64,000 nt of DNA from an uncultured Lachnospiraceae bacterium (GTDB lineage: Bacteria > Bacillota > Clostridia > Lachnospirales > Lachnospiraceae): contig CAMNXA010000013.1 of NCBI GenBank assembly GCA_946566685.1, positions 19,272-83,271 on the forward strand, in the 5' to 3' direction. Shown here one piece after another: positions 43,180 through 52,978 of the stretch. The translations under genes and the position numbers were made by a program. The stretch's first letter is position 1; each line of letters opens with the position of its first letter. Under the pieces are notes generated by a model. It made no database searches. It saw nothing but the letters and a program-made list of their open reading frames with translations, and was not told the origin of the DNA.

Positions 43180-43542
43180 ATGAAGAATTTTGTGGAGATT
43201 TCGGACGCGGAGTTAGAAGTGATGAAAATGCTGTGGGAACAGAAAGGCGGTATTAAACAGTCCCAGCTTTTGGCATTGTTTGAGGCGGGCGGTAAAAAGT
43301 GGAAAAGGCAGACCCTGAATACTTTTCTGTTGAGGTTGGAAGCAAAAGGTATGGTGAAGCGGGATAACGGGATAGTAGAAACCACATGCACCTACGAAGA
43401 GTATAGGTATACACAGATGAAAGCGGCAGTTGACTGCCTGTATGATGGACAGTTGAATGATTTTGTAGCCGCATTTACGAGGAAGAACGTAATTACTAAG
43501 AAGGAAAAAGCGGAACTGATCCAGATTTTAGAAAACAGTTAG
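43180..43542 (+). CDS. BlaI/MecI/CopY-family repressor
   Basis: A 120-residue winged-helix repressor with the pattern I-S-D-A-E-L-E-V-M-K-M-L-W near residues 6-18 and K-R-Q-T-L-N-T-F-L-L-R-L near the recognition helix, and a C-terminal dimer helix. In known systems a partner M56 membrane protease (BlaR1/MecR1) triggers its cleavage. The M56 gene begins 11 bases downstream, and a palindromic operator covers the promoter start. The signal is probably envelope stress or an antibiotic. Confidence 0.92.
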   Translation: MKNFVEISDAELEVMKMLWEQKGGIKQSQLLALFEAGGKKWKRQTLNTFLLRLEAKGMVKRDNGIVETTCTYEEYRYTQMKAAVDCLYDGQLNDFVAAFTRKNVITKKEKAELIQILENS

Positions 43543-43553
43543 GGGAAGCGGGA

Positions 43554-44828
43554 ATGGAATATTTACTGGTTATGTCACTTTCAGGAAGTACCATGATGGG
43601 TATGTATCTGCTCCTTAAGTGTCTGTTGGGGGACAGGGTCAGTGCAAGGCTGTATTATCTTATCATAAGGGCAGCGGTTCTGTTTTATCTGATCCCATTA
43701 CCTTTTTTGAAAGGCTGGTACAGGAAGCTCATCCGGGTTTCTGTACCGACAGGACAGATAAATAGGATATGGATACCTGTGGAATGGACCAATCATGTAA
43801 TGCATGTTGGTTCTAAGGTGTATGTGACCAACTATGAGGCTGTCCAGATGATCGTGGCAGGGGTATGGCTGTTCGTAGTCGGTATTCTGATGGCGGGATG
43901 GATTTTGAAGTATGTGCGTATCAGACGGCAGATTGATAAATACACAGGTATGGTGATGACGGAGGAACAGAAAGCTTATTTAGAAGATTTGAAAAAGCAG
44001 TATGGTGTGAGAAGGCCTGTGATTCTATACCAGGGGCGGGAGGGAGAGCAGACAATCACATTTGGTATCTTCAGGCCGGTCATTATCTGTAACAGGGAAA
44101 TAGGAAGCCGCGAGGCACAGCTGCTTGTCCGCCATGAGATGGTACATATCAGACGCATGGATGTTTTGTGGAAGCTGCTTGTGCTGCTTGTTGTGATGCT
44201 GCATTGGTGGAATCCAATTGCCCGGAAGCTTCGGCGTGCGTTTGAACGGGTTTGTGAGTATTCCTGTGATGAAACAGTGATGCAGGCAAAACCGAGGGAA
44301 GAGGTAAAAGAATATCTGCGTCTGCTGATCAGTGAGGCGAGTGAAACGGGTACGGTTTCTGTGGGGTGTCAGAATGGCTTTGCTGATGATGTGGAAGACA
44401 TAAAGGAAAGAATGTCAAATTTATTAAAAGAAAAGAAATGGAATCGTTATGCGGCTGGAATATTGGTGGCGGCACTGGTTCTCTGTAATTCTACGACCGT
44501 ATTTGCGTACAGGGATACCGCATGTTTCACGCCTGATAGGGCAGATAATGATTTTAGTACTCTGCGGGATATGGAAATTCCATCTAAGAAACGGTTTACG
44601 GATACAGAAGGAAATATTTATCCATATTCCTATAGAGAGTTAGTGATGGACTATAGAGGCTGTAGTCATGAATTTGAGTCGGGCACAGCGGCAACCCATA
44701 CGGAACAACCGGATGGAGGCTGTGAGGTAAAAGAGTACTATGCATTAAGATGCAGTAAATGTGGCCATGTGGACAAAGTGGAAAGTATTGGTGTGTATAT
44801 ATATGATGCATGTCTGCATGAATGGTGA
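43554..44828 (+). CDS. M56 (BlaR1-like) membrane metallopeptidase
   Basis: A 424-residue protein with three N-terminal membrane segments and a peptidase domain whose zinc motif is H-E-M-V-H at 194-198, followed by a fourth segment near 297-316. The external C-terminus (about 320-424) has no penicillin-binding domain; it ends in a short Cys/His-containing stretch (L-R-C-S-K-C-G) that may bind metal. It therefore probably senses a signal other than a covalently bound beta-lactam, and would cleave the BlaI-like repressor. The next gene overlaps it when read from its longest start. Confidence 0.88.
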   Translation: MEYLLVMSLSGSTMMGMYLLLKCLLGDRVSARLYYLIIRAAVLFYLIPLPFLKGWYRKLIRVSVPTGQINRIWIPVEWTNHVMHVGSKVYVTNYEAVQMIVAGVWLFVVGILMAGWILKYVRIRRQIDKYTGMVMTEEQKAYLEDLKKQYGVRRPVILYQGREGEQTITFGIFRPVIICNREIGSREAQLLVRHEMVHIRRMDVLWKLLVLLVVMLHWWNPIARKLRRAFERVCEYSCDETVMQAKPREEVKEYLRLLISEASETGTVSVGCQNGFADDVEDIKERMSNLLKEKKWNRYAAGILVAALVLCNSTTVFAYRDTACFTPDRADNDFSTLRDMEIPSKKRFTDTEGNIYPYSYRELVMDYRGCSHEFESGTAATHTEQPDGGCEVKEYYALRCSKCGHVDKVESIGVYIYDACLHEW

Positions 44829-44839
44829 GGAAAGTCGAG

Positions 44840-46648
44840 ATGAAAAACTATGTAAAGCAATTACTTCGGACTCCGATACAATCTGTGCTTATCATCGTCC
44901 TTATTATGATTGTAACAATAATGCTTACGGTGGGCGCAAATCTCTGGGTCATCAGTGACAGGCTCTCGCAGGCTTATGGGGATGATTTTATTACCATTGG
45001 AACGGTCACCCAGAAGCCCGATACCATGCGGGAAAGTTCAAAGTGGGATGCGGAGAAGGGAGATTACCAGATACACAGGACTTCGCATTATAACCGATAT
45101 GCCACAGAGGAGGATCTGACGTTTCCTGAAGTGGAATATATTGTGGGACCGGAGAAGCGGGTGTATTGGGGGTCTTATACGCCTGAGTATGTGCACGCGG
45201 ATGATCTGATCAGGAATTCTGTTGACGAATATTTTGTGATTGTGGCGGAGTTTTCGCCCGTGGAAGACTGTATTCCGAATGAATCGGTAAAGATTAGGAT
45301 CACAAAGATTTTAGGAGATGCCAAAATGCTGGAAGGTTCTGTGGTATGGTTTTGCGATCATTTTAACAGGTATCCTGAAGAACTAAAGGCCGACAGAACT
45401 TATGTGGCAGAGATTTCCTTGGCACCCTGGACGCATGGAAGCAGGTGGGAAGAGAACGGAGATTCGAATAAAACTTTGGAGTATAGACCAAACAGGGTCA
45501 CTCCATCATTGTTCACGCCGGAGGGAAAAGAAATAGAAGATCCGCTAAAGATGCAAGATATTTATGAGGTGACGGAAAGGTTTTATGAGACAGAGGCAGG
45601 GCAGCGCCTGCTGGCAATCTCGAACTTGGTGGCAGTATACTATGATACCCAGACAGTAGTGGGGACAAACAGCACGGATCTTTTGCTGCCCTTCTATGAG
45701 GGGAGTGCCTGGGTATGTGAGGGACGTTATCCTACGCAGGAGGAGTATGCGCAGGGAAGCTTTGTGTGTCTGGCTCCTAGAGAATTTGCGGAAAACAACG
45801 GGCTGTCAGTGGGGGATCAGATCATGACGCGGCTCTATTATACCTGTTCTGTAGGAAATGATACGTTTTCGTTTTTGGGACTTGATGGGAAGCTGCTTTC
45901 GCCCTTCGAAGAAAAATCATACACTATAGTCGGACTTTATGATTATATGCAGACAGTGACAGGGATTGGTTCGGATGAGTTAATCGTACCGCTCAATTCC
46001 GTAGAGAAAAAGACGGAAAACTATGTGCGATTCGGCGCGATGGCGGATGAAAATACTTCCTTTCAAATCCCAAACGGAAGCATTTCAAACTTTCTGGAGA
46101 TCAGTGCGAAGCATGGTGTAGATAACCTGATTTATACCTTTTATGACAGAGGATACTCGGCGTTGATGGAGGGTATCCAGAATCTGAAAAATATGTCGGC
46201 AGCGCTGCTTGTCATGGGGATGATCGCTGCAGTGATATTGACCTTACAGATTTCCCATATTTATATCACAAAGCAAAAGAGGAGACTCTCTATCGAGCGG
46301 CTGTTAGGCGTGACGGAGAAGAAGTGCAGGAATATCAGTCTGGCTGGTATCCTGATTCTTTTGCTTCTGGGAACGGTTTCCGGCGTGGCGGCGGGTATGG
46401 TGGTTTCGGAGCGTGTGGACATAGAGGACATGGGTCAGGAGGATTTTAACCGAAAGTACAGTAACTTAGGGCTGACGGCAAAGACGGAGGTCGATCTGTC
46501 CGGGCAGGATCAGGGAGATCTTGCAGTCTCCTGTATGATGGGCGGATTGGTGCTTGTGCTTGGTATCGGGATTTCTGGCGTAAAGGTGAGGAGTATCCTG
46601 AAAGAAGAGCCGTTGTATCTGATGGAAGACGGGATGGCCGGAAAATAA
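44840..46648 (+). CDS. FtsX-like permease with large external domain
   Basis: A 602-residue protein: one N-terminal membrane segment (about residues 14-37), a roughly 410-residue external domain, and a C-terminal FtsX block with three segments (about 460-480, 503-526, 560-580), containing E-R-L-L-G-V-T between the first two. MacB/FtsX-like proteins use ATP to move extracytoplasmic domains, but no ATPase gene is adjacent. Control by the BlaI-BlaR1 pair is inferred from the tight operon. The start at 44840 follows GAGGAAAG; an ATG at 44822 overlaps the upstream stop. Confidence 0.78.
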   Translation: MKNYVKQLLRTPIQSVLIIVLIMIVTIMLTVGANLWVISDRLSQAYGDDFITIGTVTQKPDTMRESSKWDAEKGDYQIHRTSHYNRYATEEDLTFPEVEYIVGPEKRVYWGSYTPEYVHADDLIRNSVDEYFVIVAEFSPVEDCIPNESVKIRITKILGDAKMLEGSVVWFCDHFNRYPEELKADRTYVAEISLAPWTHGSRWEENGDSNKTLEYRPNRVTPSLFTPEGKEIEDPLKMQDIYEVTERFYETEAGQRLLAISNLVAVYYDTQTVVGTNSTDLLLPFYEGSAWVCEGRYPTQEEYAQGSFVCLAPREFAENNGLSVGDQIMTRLYYTCSVGNDTFSFLGLDGKLLSPFEEKSYTIVGLYDYMQTVTGIGSDELIVPLNSVEKKTENYVRFGAMADENTSFQIPNGSISNFLEISAKHGVDNLIYTFYDRGYSALMEGIQNLKNMSAALLVMGMIAAVILTLQISHIYITKQKRRLSIERLLGVTEKKCRNISLAGILILLLLGTVSGVAAGMVVSERVDIEDMGQEDFNRKYSNLGLTAKTEVDLSGQDQGDLAVSCMMGGLVLVLGIGISGVKVRSILKEEPLYLMEDGMAGK

Positions 46649-46683
46649 AACAGATCTTATAGAGTTCACACTTATAAGAAGGA

Positions 46684-46740
46684 GAGTCCCAAGAATCGCA
46701 AGGACTAATAACTTGAGATTCTTGGGACTCATTCTTTCTT
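46684..46740. terminator. Bidirectional terminator between convergent operons
   Basis: A perfect 14 bp stem (GAGTCCCAAGAATC/GATTCTTGGGACTC) with a 19-base loop, followed on the plus strand by ATTCTTTCTT. It separates the FtsX-like gene from the convergent eda gene. Confidence 0.75.
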
Positions 46741-46788
46741 AAGCAGCATAGACTAAAATCACTGCGAACTGACAGCCTCTTCTTATCC

Positions 46789-47418
46789 TTATGATTTGAT
46801 CTGGGCCCGCGCTTCCTTACAAAGCTCCGTAATCTTATCAAAATTGCCGGCCGCTATATCAGCCTTCTTGCATACCCAGCTTCCGCCCACTGCAAATATT
46901 GCCGGATTGGCAACAAACTCTGCGATGTTTTCCGTATTCACGCCGCCGGTGGGAAGAAACTGCATATCCGTAAACGGTGCGGCCAGATTGGTGATGGCTT
47001 TTAAGCCGCCGTAAACGTTGGCGGGAAAAAATTTGACCACCCGCAGGCCAAGGTTTCTTGCCATCATGATTTCTGTGGGTGTGACACAGCCGGGAGTGAC
47101 ATCAATGTCATTTTTTACACACCATTTCACGATTTTTTTATCAAATCCCGGAGAGACGATAAATTTGGCGCCTGCTTCTACGGCCTCCTTTGCCTGGTCG
47201 ATATTTAAGACCGTACCAACGCCCACAATCATATCCGGGCACTGCGCCGCCACATTGCGGATACTGTCCAGGGCCGCCGCTGTGCGCAGGGTAATCTCCA
47301 TGACATTGATACCGCCCGCCAGCAGTGCGTTTGCGGTGGGAACGGCGTCCTTGGCGTCTTCTATGACAACAACGGGTACAATAATAGATTCTCTCATGCT
47401 ATCTGTGATTTTGCTCAT
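46789..47418 (-). CDS. eda: KDPG/KHG aldolase
   Basis: A 209-residue class I aldolase splitting 2-keto-3-deoxy-6-phosphogluconate to pyruvate and glyceraldehyde 3-phosphate, the last step of uronate breakdown. Family elements: V-M-E-I-T-L-R (general base Glu near residue 37), P-G-C-V-T-P-T-E near 114-121, and V-K-F-F-P-A-N with the Schiff-base Lys. Normal length. It is the last gene of the lacI-uxaC-kdgK-eda operon, 15 bases after kdgK, with a strong GGAGG. Confidence 0.95.
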   Translation of the reverse strand: MSKITDSMRESIIVPVVVIEDAKDAVPTANALLAGGINVMEITLRTAAALDSIRNVAAQCPDMIVGVGTVLNIDQAKEAVEAGAKFIVSPGFDKKIVKWCVKNDIDVTPGCVTPTEIMMARNLGLRVVKFFPANVYGGLKAITNLAAPFTDMQFLPTGGVNTENIAEFVANPAIFAVGGSWVCKKADIAAGNFDKITELCKEARAQIKS

Positions 47419-47433
47419 TTTTTCCTCCTTTTC

Positions 47434-48531
<1,098 letters not shown>

Positions 48532-48593
48532 ATGTTCTTTTCCTCCTGTTTGGCAAAATTTTATTCCCGCGAGCAACGAGCCAAGTGACTGTT

Positions 48594-50012
48594 TTACTCT
48601 TGGGGCTTTAAGTCAAACCCAAAATAACGGATGGCATTGTTGTAGCAGATGCCTCTGACGATCTCACCAAGCGTCTCGTAGTCATCCGGATACTCCCCAT
48701 TTTCTACCCATGTGCCCAGCAGATTGCAGAGAATCCTGCGGAAGTAATCATGTCTGGTATAGGAGAGGAAGCTTCTGGAATCGGTCAGCATACCCACGAA
48801 GCCAGAGAGATTTCCCAGATTGGCCAGGGAGATCATCTGATCCTGCATCCCTGTCTTATGGTCGTTGAACCACCATGCGGAACCCTGCTGGATCTTGGCA
48901 ACGGCCGTGGAGTCCTGGAAACAGCCGAGGATGGTTCCGATAGCCTGGTTGTCGTTGGGATTGAGGCTGTAAAGGATTGTTTTGGGAAGTTCATCCGTAC
49001 AGGCCAGTGCATTTAAGTAATCAGCCATCTCGGAAGAGGGGGCATAGTTATTGATGCAGTCGTAGCCAGTGTCCGGGCCAAGTTTATTGAACTGGAGAAT
49101 ATTGTTATCTCGTTTACAGCCATAGTGGAGCTGCATAACCCAGCCGCGTTTCGCGTATTCTTTGCCCACAAAGAGCATGAACGCAGTCTTGAATTGCAGT
49201 TCTTCCTCCCGGGTGACGGCATTTCCACTCAGGCGTTTGCTAAAGATTGCTTCAATTTCCTCTTTGGAAGCGGGCGCATACATCACATACTCCAGGGCGT
49301 GGTCAGAGACGGAACATCCCATGGAAGCGAAGAAATCCATGCGGACAGTCAGTGCCTGACACAGATCTGCGAAGCTGTCAATCTTAACGCCGGATACCTC
49401 GGATAATGTGGCAAGATATTCGGGGAAGGTTACCTTTTCAATATTCATGGCCTTGTCCGGACGCCATGCGGGAAGTACCTGCACATCGAAGGAAGTATCC
49501 TCTGCTATCTTCTGATGCCATTCCAGGGAATCCACCGGGTCATCGGTGGTGCAAATCAGGGTTACATTGGACTGTTTGATCAGATTGCGGACCGACATGG
49601 AAGGATCTGCCAGTTTTTCGTTACACAGATTCCAGACTTCCTCTGCGGTTTTCTTATTTAATACGCCGTGGTAGCCAAAATATTTCTGTAGTTCCAGGTG
49701 GGACCAGTGGAAGAGCGGATTGCCGATTGCTTTGCCCAGGCACTCGGCCCATTTGAAGAATTTCTCCTGATCGGATGCGTCACCGGTAATGTAACGTTCC
49801 TCCACTCCGCAGGAGCGCATAAAGCGCCATTTGTAATGATCGCCCCCCAGCCAGACCTGGGTGATGTTCTCAAATCTGCGATCCTCGTAGATTTCCCTGG
49901 GATTGATGTGGCAGTGATAATCCAGGATCGGTGTGTCTGCCGCAAAGTCAAAATAGAGCTTCTGTGCAGCATCGTTCGAGAGTAAAAAGTTTTGGTCCAT
50001 AAATGGTTTCAT
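48594..50012 (-). CDS. uxaC: Glucuronate/galacturonate isomerase
   Basis: A 472-residue UxaC enzyme converting D-glucuronate to D-fructuronate and D-galacturonate to D-tagaturonate. Motifs: D-Y-H-C-H-I-N-P near residues 31-38, G-G-D-H-Y-K-W-R near 56-63, and C-T-T-D-D-P-V-D-S-L near 154-163. It is the entry enzyme for both branches here. It lies 25 bases after lacI in the same minus-strand operon. Confidence 0.96.
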   Translation of the reverse strand: MKPFMDQNFLLSNDAAQKLYFDFAADTPILDYHCHINPREIYEDRRFENITQVWLGGDHYKWRFMRSCGVEERYITGDASDQEKFFKWAECLGKAIGNPLFHWSHLELQKYFGYHGVLNKKTAEEVWNLCNEKLADPSMSVRNLIKQSNVTLICTTDDPVDSLEWHQKIAEDTSFDVQVLPAWRPDKAMNIEKVTFPEYLATLSEVSGVKIDSFADLCQALTVRMDFFASMGCSVSDHALEYVMYAPASKEEIEAIFSKRLSGNAVTREEELQFKTAFMLFVGKEYAKRGWVMQLHYGCKRDNNILQFNKLGPDTGYDCINNYAPSSEMADYLNALACTDELPKTILYSLNPNDNQAIGTILGCFQDSTAVAKIQQGSAWWFNDHKTGMQDQMISLANLGNLSGFVGMLTDSRSFLSYTRHDYFRRILCNLLGTWVENGEYPDDYETLGEIVRGICYNNAIRYFGFDLKPQE

Positions 50013-50037
50013 GTGTAGACTCCTTTCTTGGTTTTTC

Positions 50038-51054
50038 TTAAAAACGGGTAGTGTCCCGTTTGATCAGTTTACCGGAAAAAACGACTTTTTGGGGCATTTC
50101 CTCCCCGGCTAATACATGGAGCAGGGTGTGCACCAGCTGGTGTGTGAGCGCTTCCAGACAGTTGTCCACGGAAGTGAGTGCCGGCGTACAGCAGGTGGTG
50201 AGAATGGAATTGTTATAGCCGATCACACTGATCTCCTCCGGGATGTGCAAGCCCTTTTGCTGTGCATATTTGATGCCGCCGGCCGCCAGAGCATCGTCCG
50301 AGCCGATGATACCGTGGAAGGTATGGCCATCGTCTGCCGCCTTCGTCACAAAATCAGAGATGGATTCGATACTGTCTGGTGTTCCGTCATAATATAGGAT
50401 ATGCCGCATGGAGGACGGGATGTCGTTCTCGTCCAGGGCTTTCTGGAAACCGTTCAGCTTCCGGAGGCCGCTGTATGATTTGGAATTATACAGATACAGG
50501 ATGTCCGGGATGCCGGAACGGATCATGGAAGAGGCCGCTTCGTACATGGCGGCATAGTCATCGCACAGTGCGCTGTATACATGCGGGTGATCGTAGGATG
50601 CGTTTAAGAGCATGATCGGCATCTGATCCGCGGCCTCCCGTATATAGGCGTTATCCAGTTCGCTGGTGGCGATGAAATGCGAGCCTGCCAGGATGATGCT
50701 GTCCACCTTTTTGGAAAGGATCAGATGCAGGTAATCCTGACGGACATCCTGATTAAAACCAGTACAGCAGAGCAGTGATTCATAGCCGTTGGCCTGTAGT
50801 TCCTGCTGTAACAGATAGACGGCCCTGGCGGTGTACAGATCGGAAGAATCCGCGCAGAGAAGCCCCACGGTCTTGGAGGAGCGCAGTCCCATGCCCCGCG
50901 CATATGCGTTCGGTATATAGCCGTATTTGTCGATGATAGCAGTCACCTTCTGTCTGGTGACCGGACTGACATTGCCGCTGCCGTTGATGACACGGGAGAC
51001 GGTTGCAGTCGATACACCGGCTTTCTGGGAAATATCGTAGATGGTCATGGCCAT
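50038..51054 (-). CDS. LacI-family regulator of the uronate operons
   Basis: A 338-residue repressor with an N-terminal LacI HTH (I-Y-D-I-S-Q-K-A-G-V-S-T-A-T-V-S-R at about residues 5-21, then N-G) and a periplasmic-binding-like effector domain ending in K-R-D-T-T-R-F. As first gene of the operon with uxaC, kdgK and eda it very likely controls its own operon and the divergent uxaB-uxaA. Two LacI-type operators lie in the intergenic region. The inducer is unknown; tagaturonate or fructuronate are candidates. Confidence 0.92.
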   Translation of the reverse strand: MAMTIYDISQKAGVSTATVSRVINGSGNVSPVTRQKVTAIIDKYGYIPNAYARGMGLRSSKTVGLLCADSSDLYTARAVYLLQQELQANGYESLLCCTGFNQDVRQDYLHLILSKKVDSIILAGSHFIATSELDNAYIREAADQMPIMLLNASYDHPHVYSALCDDYAAMYEAASSMIRSGIPDILYLYNSKSYSGLRKLNGFQKALDENDIPSSMRHILYYDGTPDSIESISDFVTKAADDGHTFHGIIGSDDALAAGGIKYAQQKGLHIPEEISVIGYNNSILTTCCTPALTSVDNCLEALTHQLVHTLLHVLAGEEMPQKVVFSGKLIKRDTTRF

Positions 51055-51130
51055 TTTCTGCCCCTGGCTCCTTTCTCTACCTTCTTATGGTAATAGGGAA
51101 ATTGGTAATAGGAAAACGCTCCGCTTATCC

Positions 51131-51182
51131 GAGGCCGCGAAGCGGATCTCGTAAAGTTAATTTGCGAAGCAAATTTACTTTT
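51131..51182 (+). repeat. Double-hairpin repeat, copy 2
   Basis: A 52 bp copy, 47/52 identical to copy 1. Stem one is GAGGCCGC/GCGGATCTC with a bulged A and one G-T pair; stem two AATTTGC/GCAAATT is unchanged. It lies in the lacI leader, between the operator and the start codon. Confidence 0.85.
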
Positions 51183-51183
51183 G

Positions 51184-51197
51184 TGAAAACGCTTACA
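51184..51197. promoter_or_regulatory. LacI/cre-type operator O1 (lacI side)
   Basis: TGAAAACGCTTACA matches every position of the cre consensus TGWAANCGNTNWCA, also shared by LacI-family operators. It lies about 7-20 bases downstream of the predicted lacI transcription start. Confidence 0.75.
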
Positions 51198-51210
51198 TAA
51201 AACTGAACTT

Positions 51211-51239
51211 ATTATAGCGAAAATCACGGCAAAAAGCAA
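51211..51239 (-). promoter_or_regulatory. Promoter of lacI-uxaC-kdgK-eda
   Basis: On the minus strand: TTGCTT (51234-51239), a 17-base spacer, TATAAT (51211-51216). The operator O1 follows just downstream. Confidence 0.65.
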
Positions 51240-51341
51240 TGCCGGGACTGTGCCTTGCAGACAAAATATCAAAATCTTCCAACAATATCAAAAACTTACG
51301 GAAACACAGGAAAAATAGAGGAAAACAAGTGGTCTGCCGTA

Positions 51342-51370
51342 TTGACTTATGCATAAAAATATGAAATGAT
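51342..51370 (+). promoter_or_regulatory. Promoter of uxaB-uxaA
   Basis: TTGACT (51342-51347), a 17-base spacer, AATGAT (51365-51370). The -10 box is imperfect. The operator O2 begins 9 bases after it. Confidence 0.5.
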
Positions 51371-51378
51371 TAATGAAA

Positions 51379-51392
51379 TGAAACCGCTTACA
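51379..51392. promoter_or_regulatory. LacI/cre-type operator O2 (uxaB side)
   Basis: TGAAACCGCTTACA matches the cre/LacI consensus at all positions and differs from O1 by one base (13/14 identical). It covers about +3 to +16 of the predicted uxaB transcript. Confidence 0.75.
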
Positions 51393-51472
51393 ATTTTTAG
51401 AGGCTTATTCCTTATCTTATGAGAGTTATGAGATGGAAAAAGAGTTGAGGGAAAGAAAGGAGATCTGTTGTC

Positions 51473-52936
51473 ATGGAACTTTTAAACAGGCAAAAAACAG
51501 GCAAGGTGGAAAGGCCGGTTAAGGTCTTACAGTTTGGAGAAGGAAATTTTCTGCGGGCTTTTGTGGATTACATGATCGACATTGCCAATGAAAAGGGTGA
51601 ATTTAACGGGGATGTTGTCCTTGTAAAACCCATTGAGTTCGGTTCGCTGGAGCGTTTTCATGAGCAGGAGTGCCAGTATACGGTACAGCTGCGGGGCATT
51701 GTGGATGGAAAAGCCCAGAGGATCAACCGGATTGTGACAAGCGTGTCAGATGCAGTGGATGCTTATGGGGAATATGAGAAATATGCCGCTTATGCAAAAC
51801 TGGATACCCTGCGATTCATCGTATCAAATACAACGGAGGCGGGGATTGTCTATGATGACACGGACCGACTGGAATATATGCCGCCGAAGACCTATCCCGG
51901 CAAGCTGACCAAATTTTTATATGAGAGATTTAAGCACTTCAACGGAGCACAGGATAAAGGGCTGATCATGCTGCCGGTGGAACTGATCGATGATAATGGG
52001 ATTCACCTGAAAGAGTGTGTCCTGAAACTGGCGGCATTGTGGAAGCTGGAAGAAGGGTTTACCGCATGGATCAATGCGGCCTGTGTGTTCACTTCTACCC
52101 TGGTGGATCGGATTGTAACGGGGTATCCCAGGGACGAGGCGGAGGAACTTTGTAAAGAGTTTGGGTATCAGGATAATCTGATCGTGACAGGCGAGCCCTT
52201 TGCCCTCTGGGTGATTGAGAGTGACAAGGATATCAGTGAAGAACTGCCCCTGCCTAAAGTGGGACTGCCTGTGATCTTCACGGACAACCAGAAACCTTAC
52301 AAGCAGAGAAAAGTCCGTATCTTAAACGGAGCGCATACTTCCTTTGTGCTGGCTTCCTATCTGTGCGGCAACGATATTGTGTTACAGTCCATGCAGGATG
52401 AACTGATCTTGAACTTTATCAAAGCAACCATCTTTGAGGAAGTGATTCCCACACTGACGCTTCCGAAACAGGAATTGGAAGAGTTTGCCCAGGCGGTGCT
52501 TACCAGATTTAACAATCCTTATGTAAAACATGCCCACCTGTCCATCTCCTTAAACTCCGTTTCCAAATGGCGGGCGCGGTGTATGCCCAGTTTCCTGGAG
52601 TATATTGAGAAAAAGGGTGCCCTGCCCGAGCATCTTACCTTCTCCCTGGCGGCGCTGATGGCCTTCTATACCGGCACAGAGATTCGGGATAAGGCCCTGA
52701 TTGGTCACCGCGGGGAAGAGGAGTATAACATTCTGGATGATGAGGCGGTACTTAACTTCTTTGCGGCTAACAGCAGTAAAGAGACAGGGGAATATGTGCA
52801 TAATACGCTCGCCAATACAGAGTTCTGGGGACAGGATCTGAGTGCAGTCACTGGTGTTGAGGAGGCGATAGTTTCCTATTTGGAGGATATCCGAACACTT
52901 GGTATGCGCCGGGCGATAGAGAAGAATATGCAGTGA
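51473..52936 (+). CDS. uxaB: Tagaturonate reductase (altronate oxidoreductase)
   Basis: A 487-residue mannitol-dehydrogenase-family enzyme reducing D-tagaturonate to D-altronate. It begins with V-L-Q-F-G-E-G-N-F-L-R-A-F near residues 19-31 (NAD site) and has K-V-R-I-L-N-G-A-H-T near the active site. UxaB-type rather than UxuB-type assignment rests on these motifs and on the adjoining altronate dehydratase. It is first in the plus-strand pair, with GGAGA upstream. Confidence 0.93.
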   Translation: MELLNRQKTGKVERPVKVLQFGEGNFLRAFVDYMIDIANEKGEFNGDVVLVKPIEFGSLERFHEQECQYTVQLRGIVDGKAQRINRIVTSVSDAVDAYGEYEKYAAYAKLDTLRFIVSNTTEAGIVYDDTDRLEYMPPKTYPGKLTKFLYERFKHFNGAQDKGLIMLPVELIDDNGIHLKECVLKLAALWKLEEGFTAWINAACVFTSTLVDRIVTGYPRDEAEELCKEFGYQDNLIVTGEPFALWVIESDKDISEELPLPKVGLPVIFTDNQKPYKQRKVRILNGAHTSFVLASYLCGNDIVLQSMQDELILNFIKATIFEEVIPTLTLPKQELEEFAQAVLTRFNNPYVKHAHLSISLNSVSKWRARCMPSFLEYIEKKGALPEHLTFSLAALMAFYTGTEIRDKALIGHRGEEEYNILDDEAVLNFFAANSSKETGEYVHNTLANTEFWGQDLSAVTGVEEAIVSYLEDIRTLGMRRAIEKNMQ

Positions 52937-52978
52937 TGCTAAATTCAGCAGGATGTCCCGGTATGGAGGATTGGTGTA

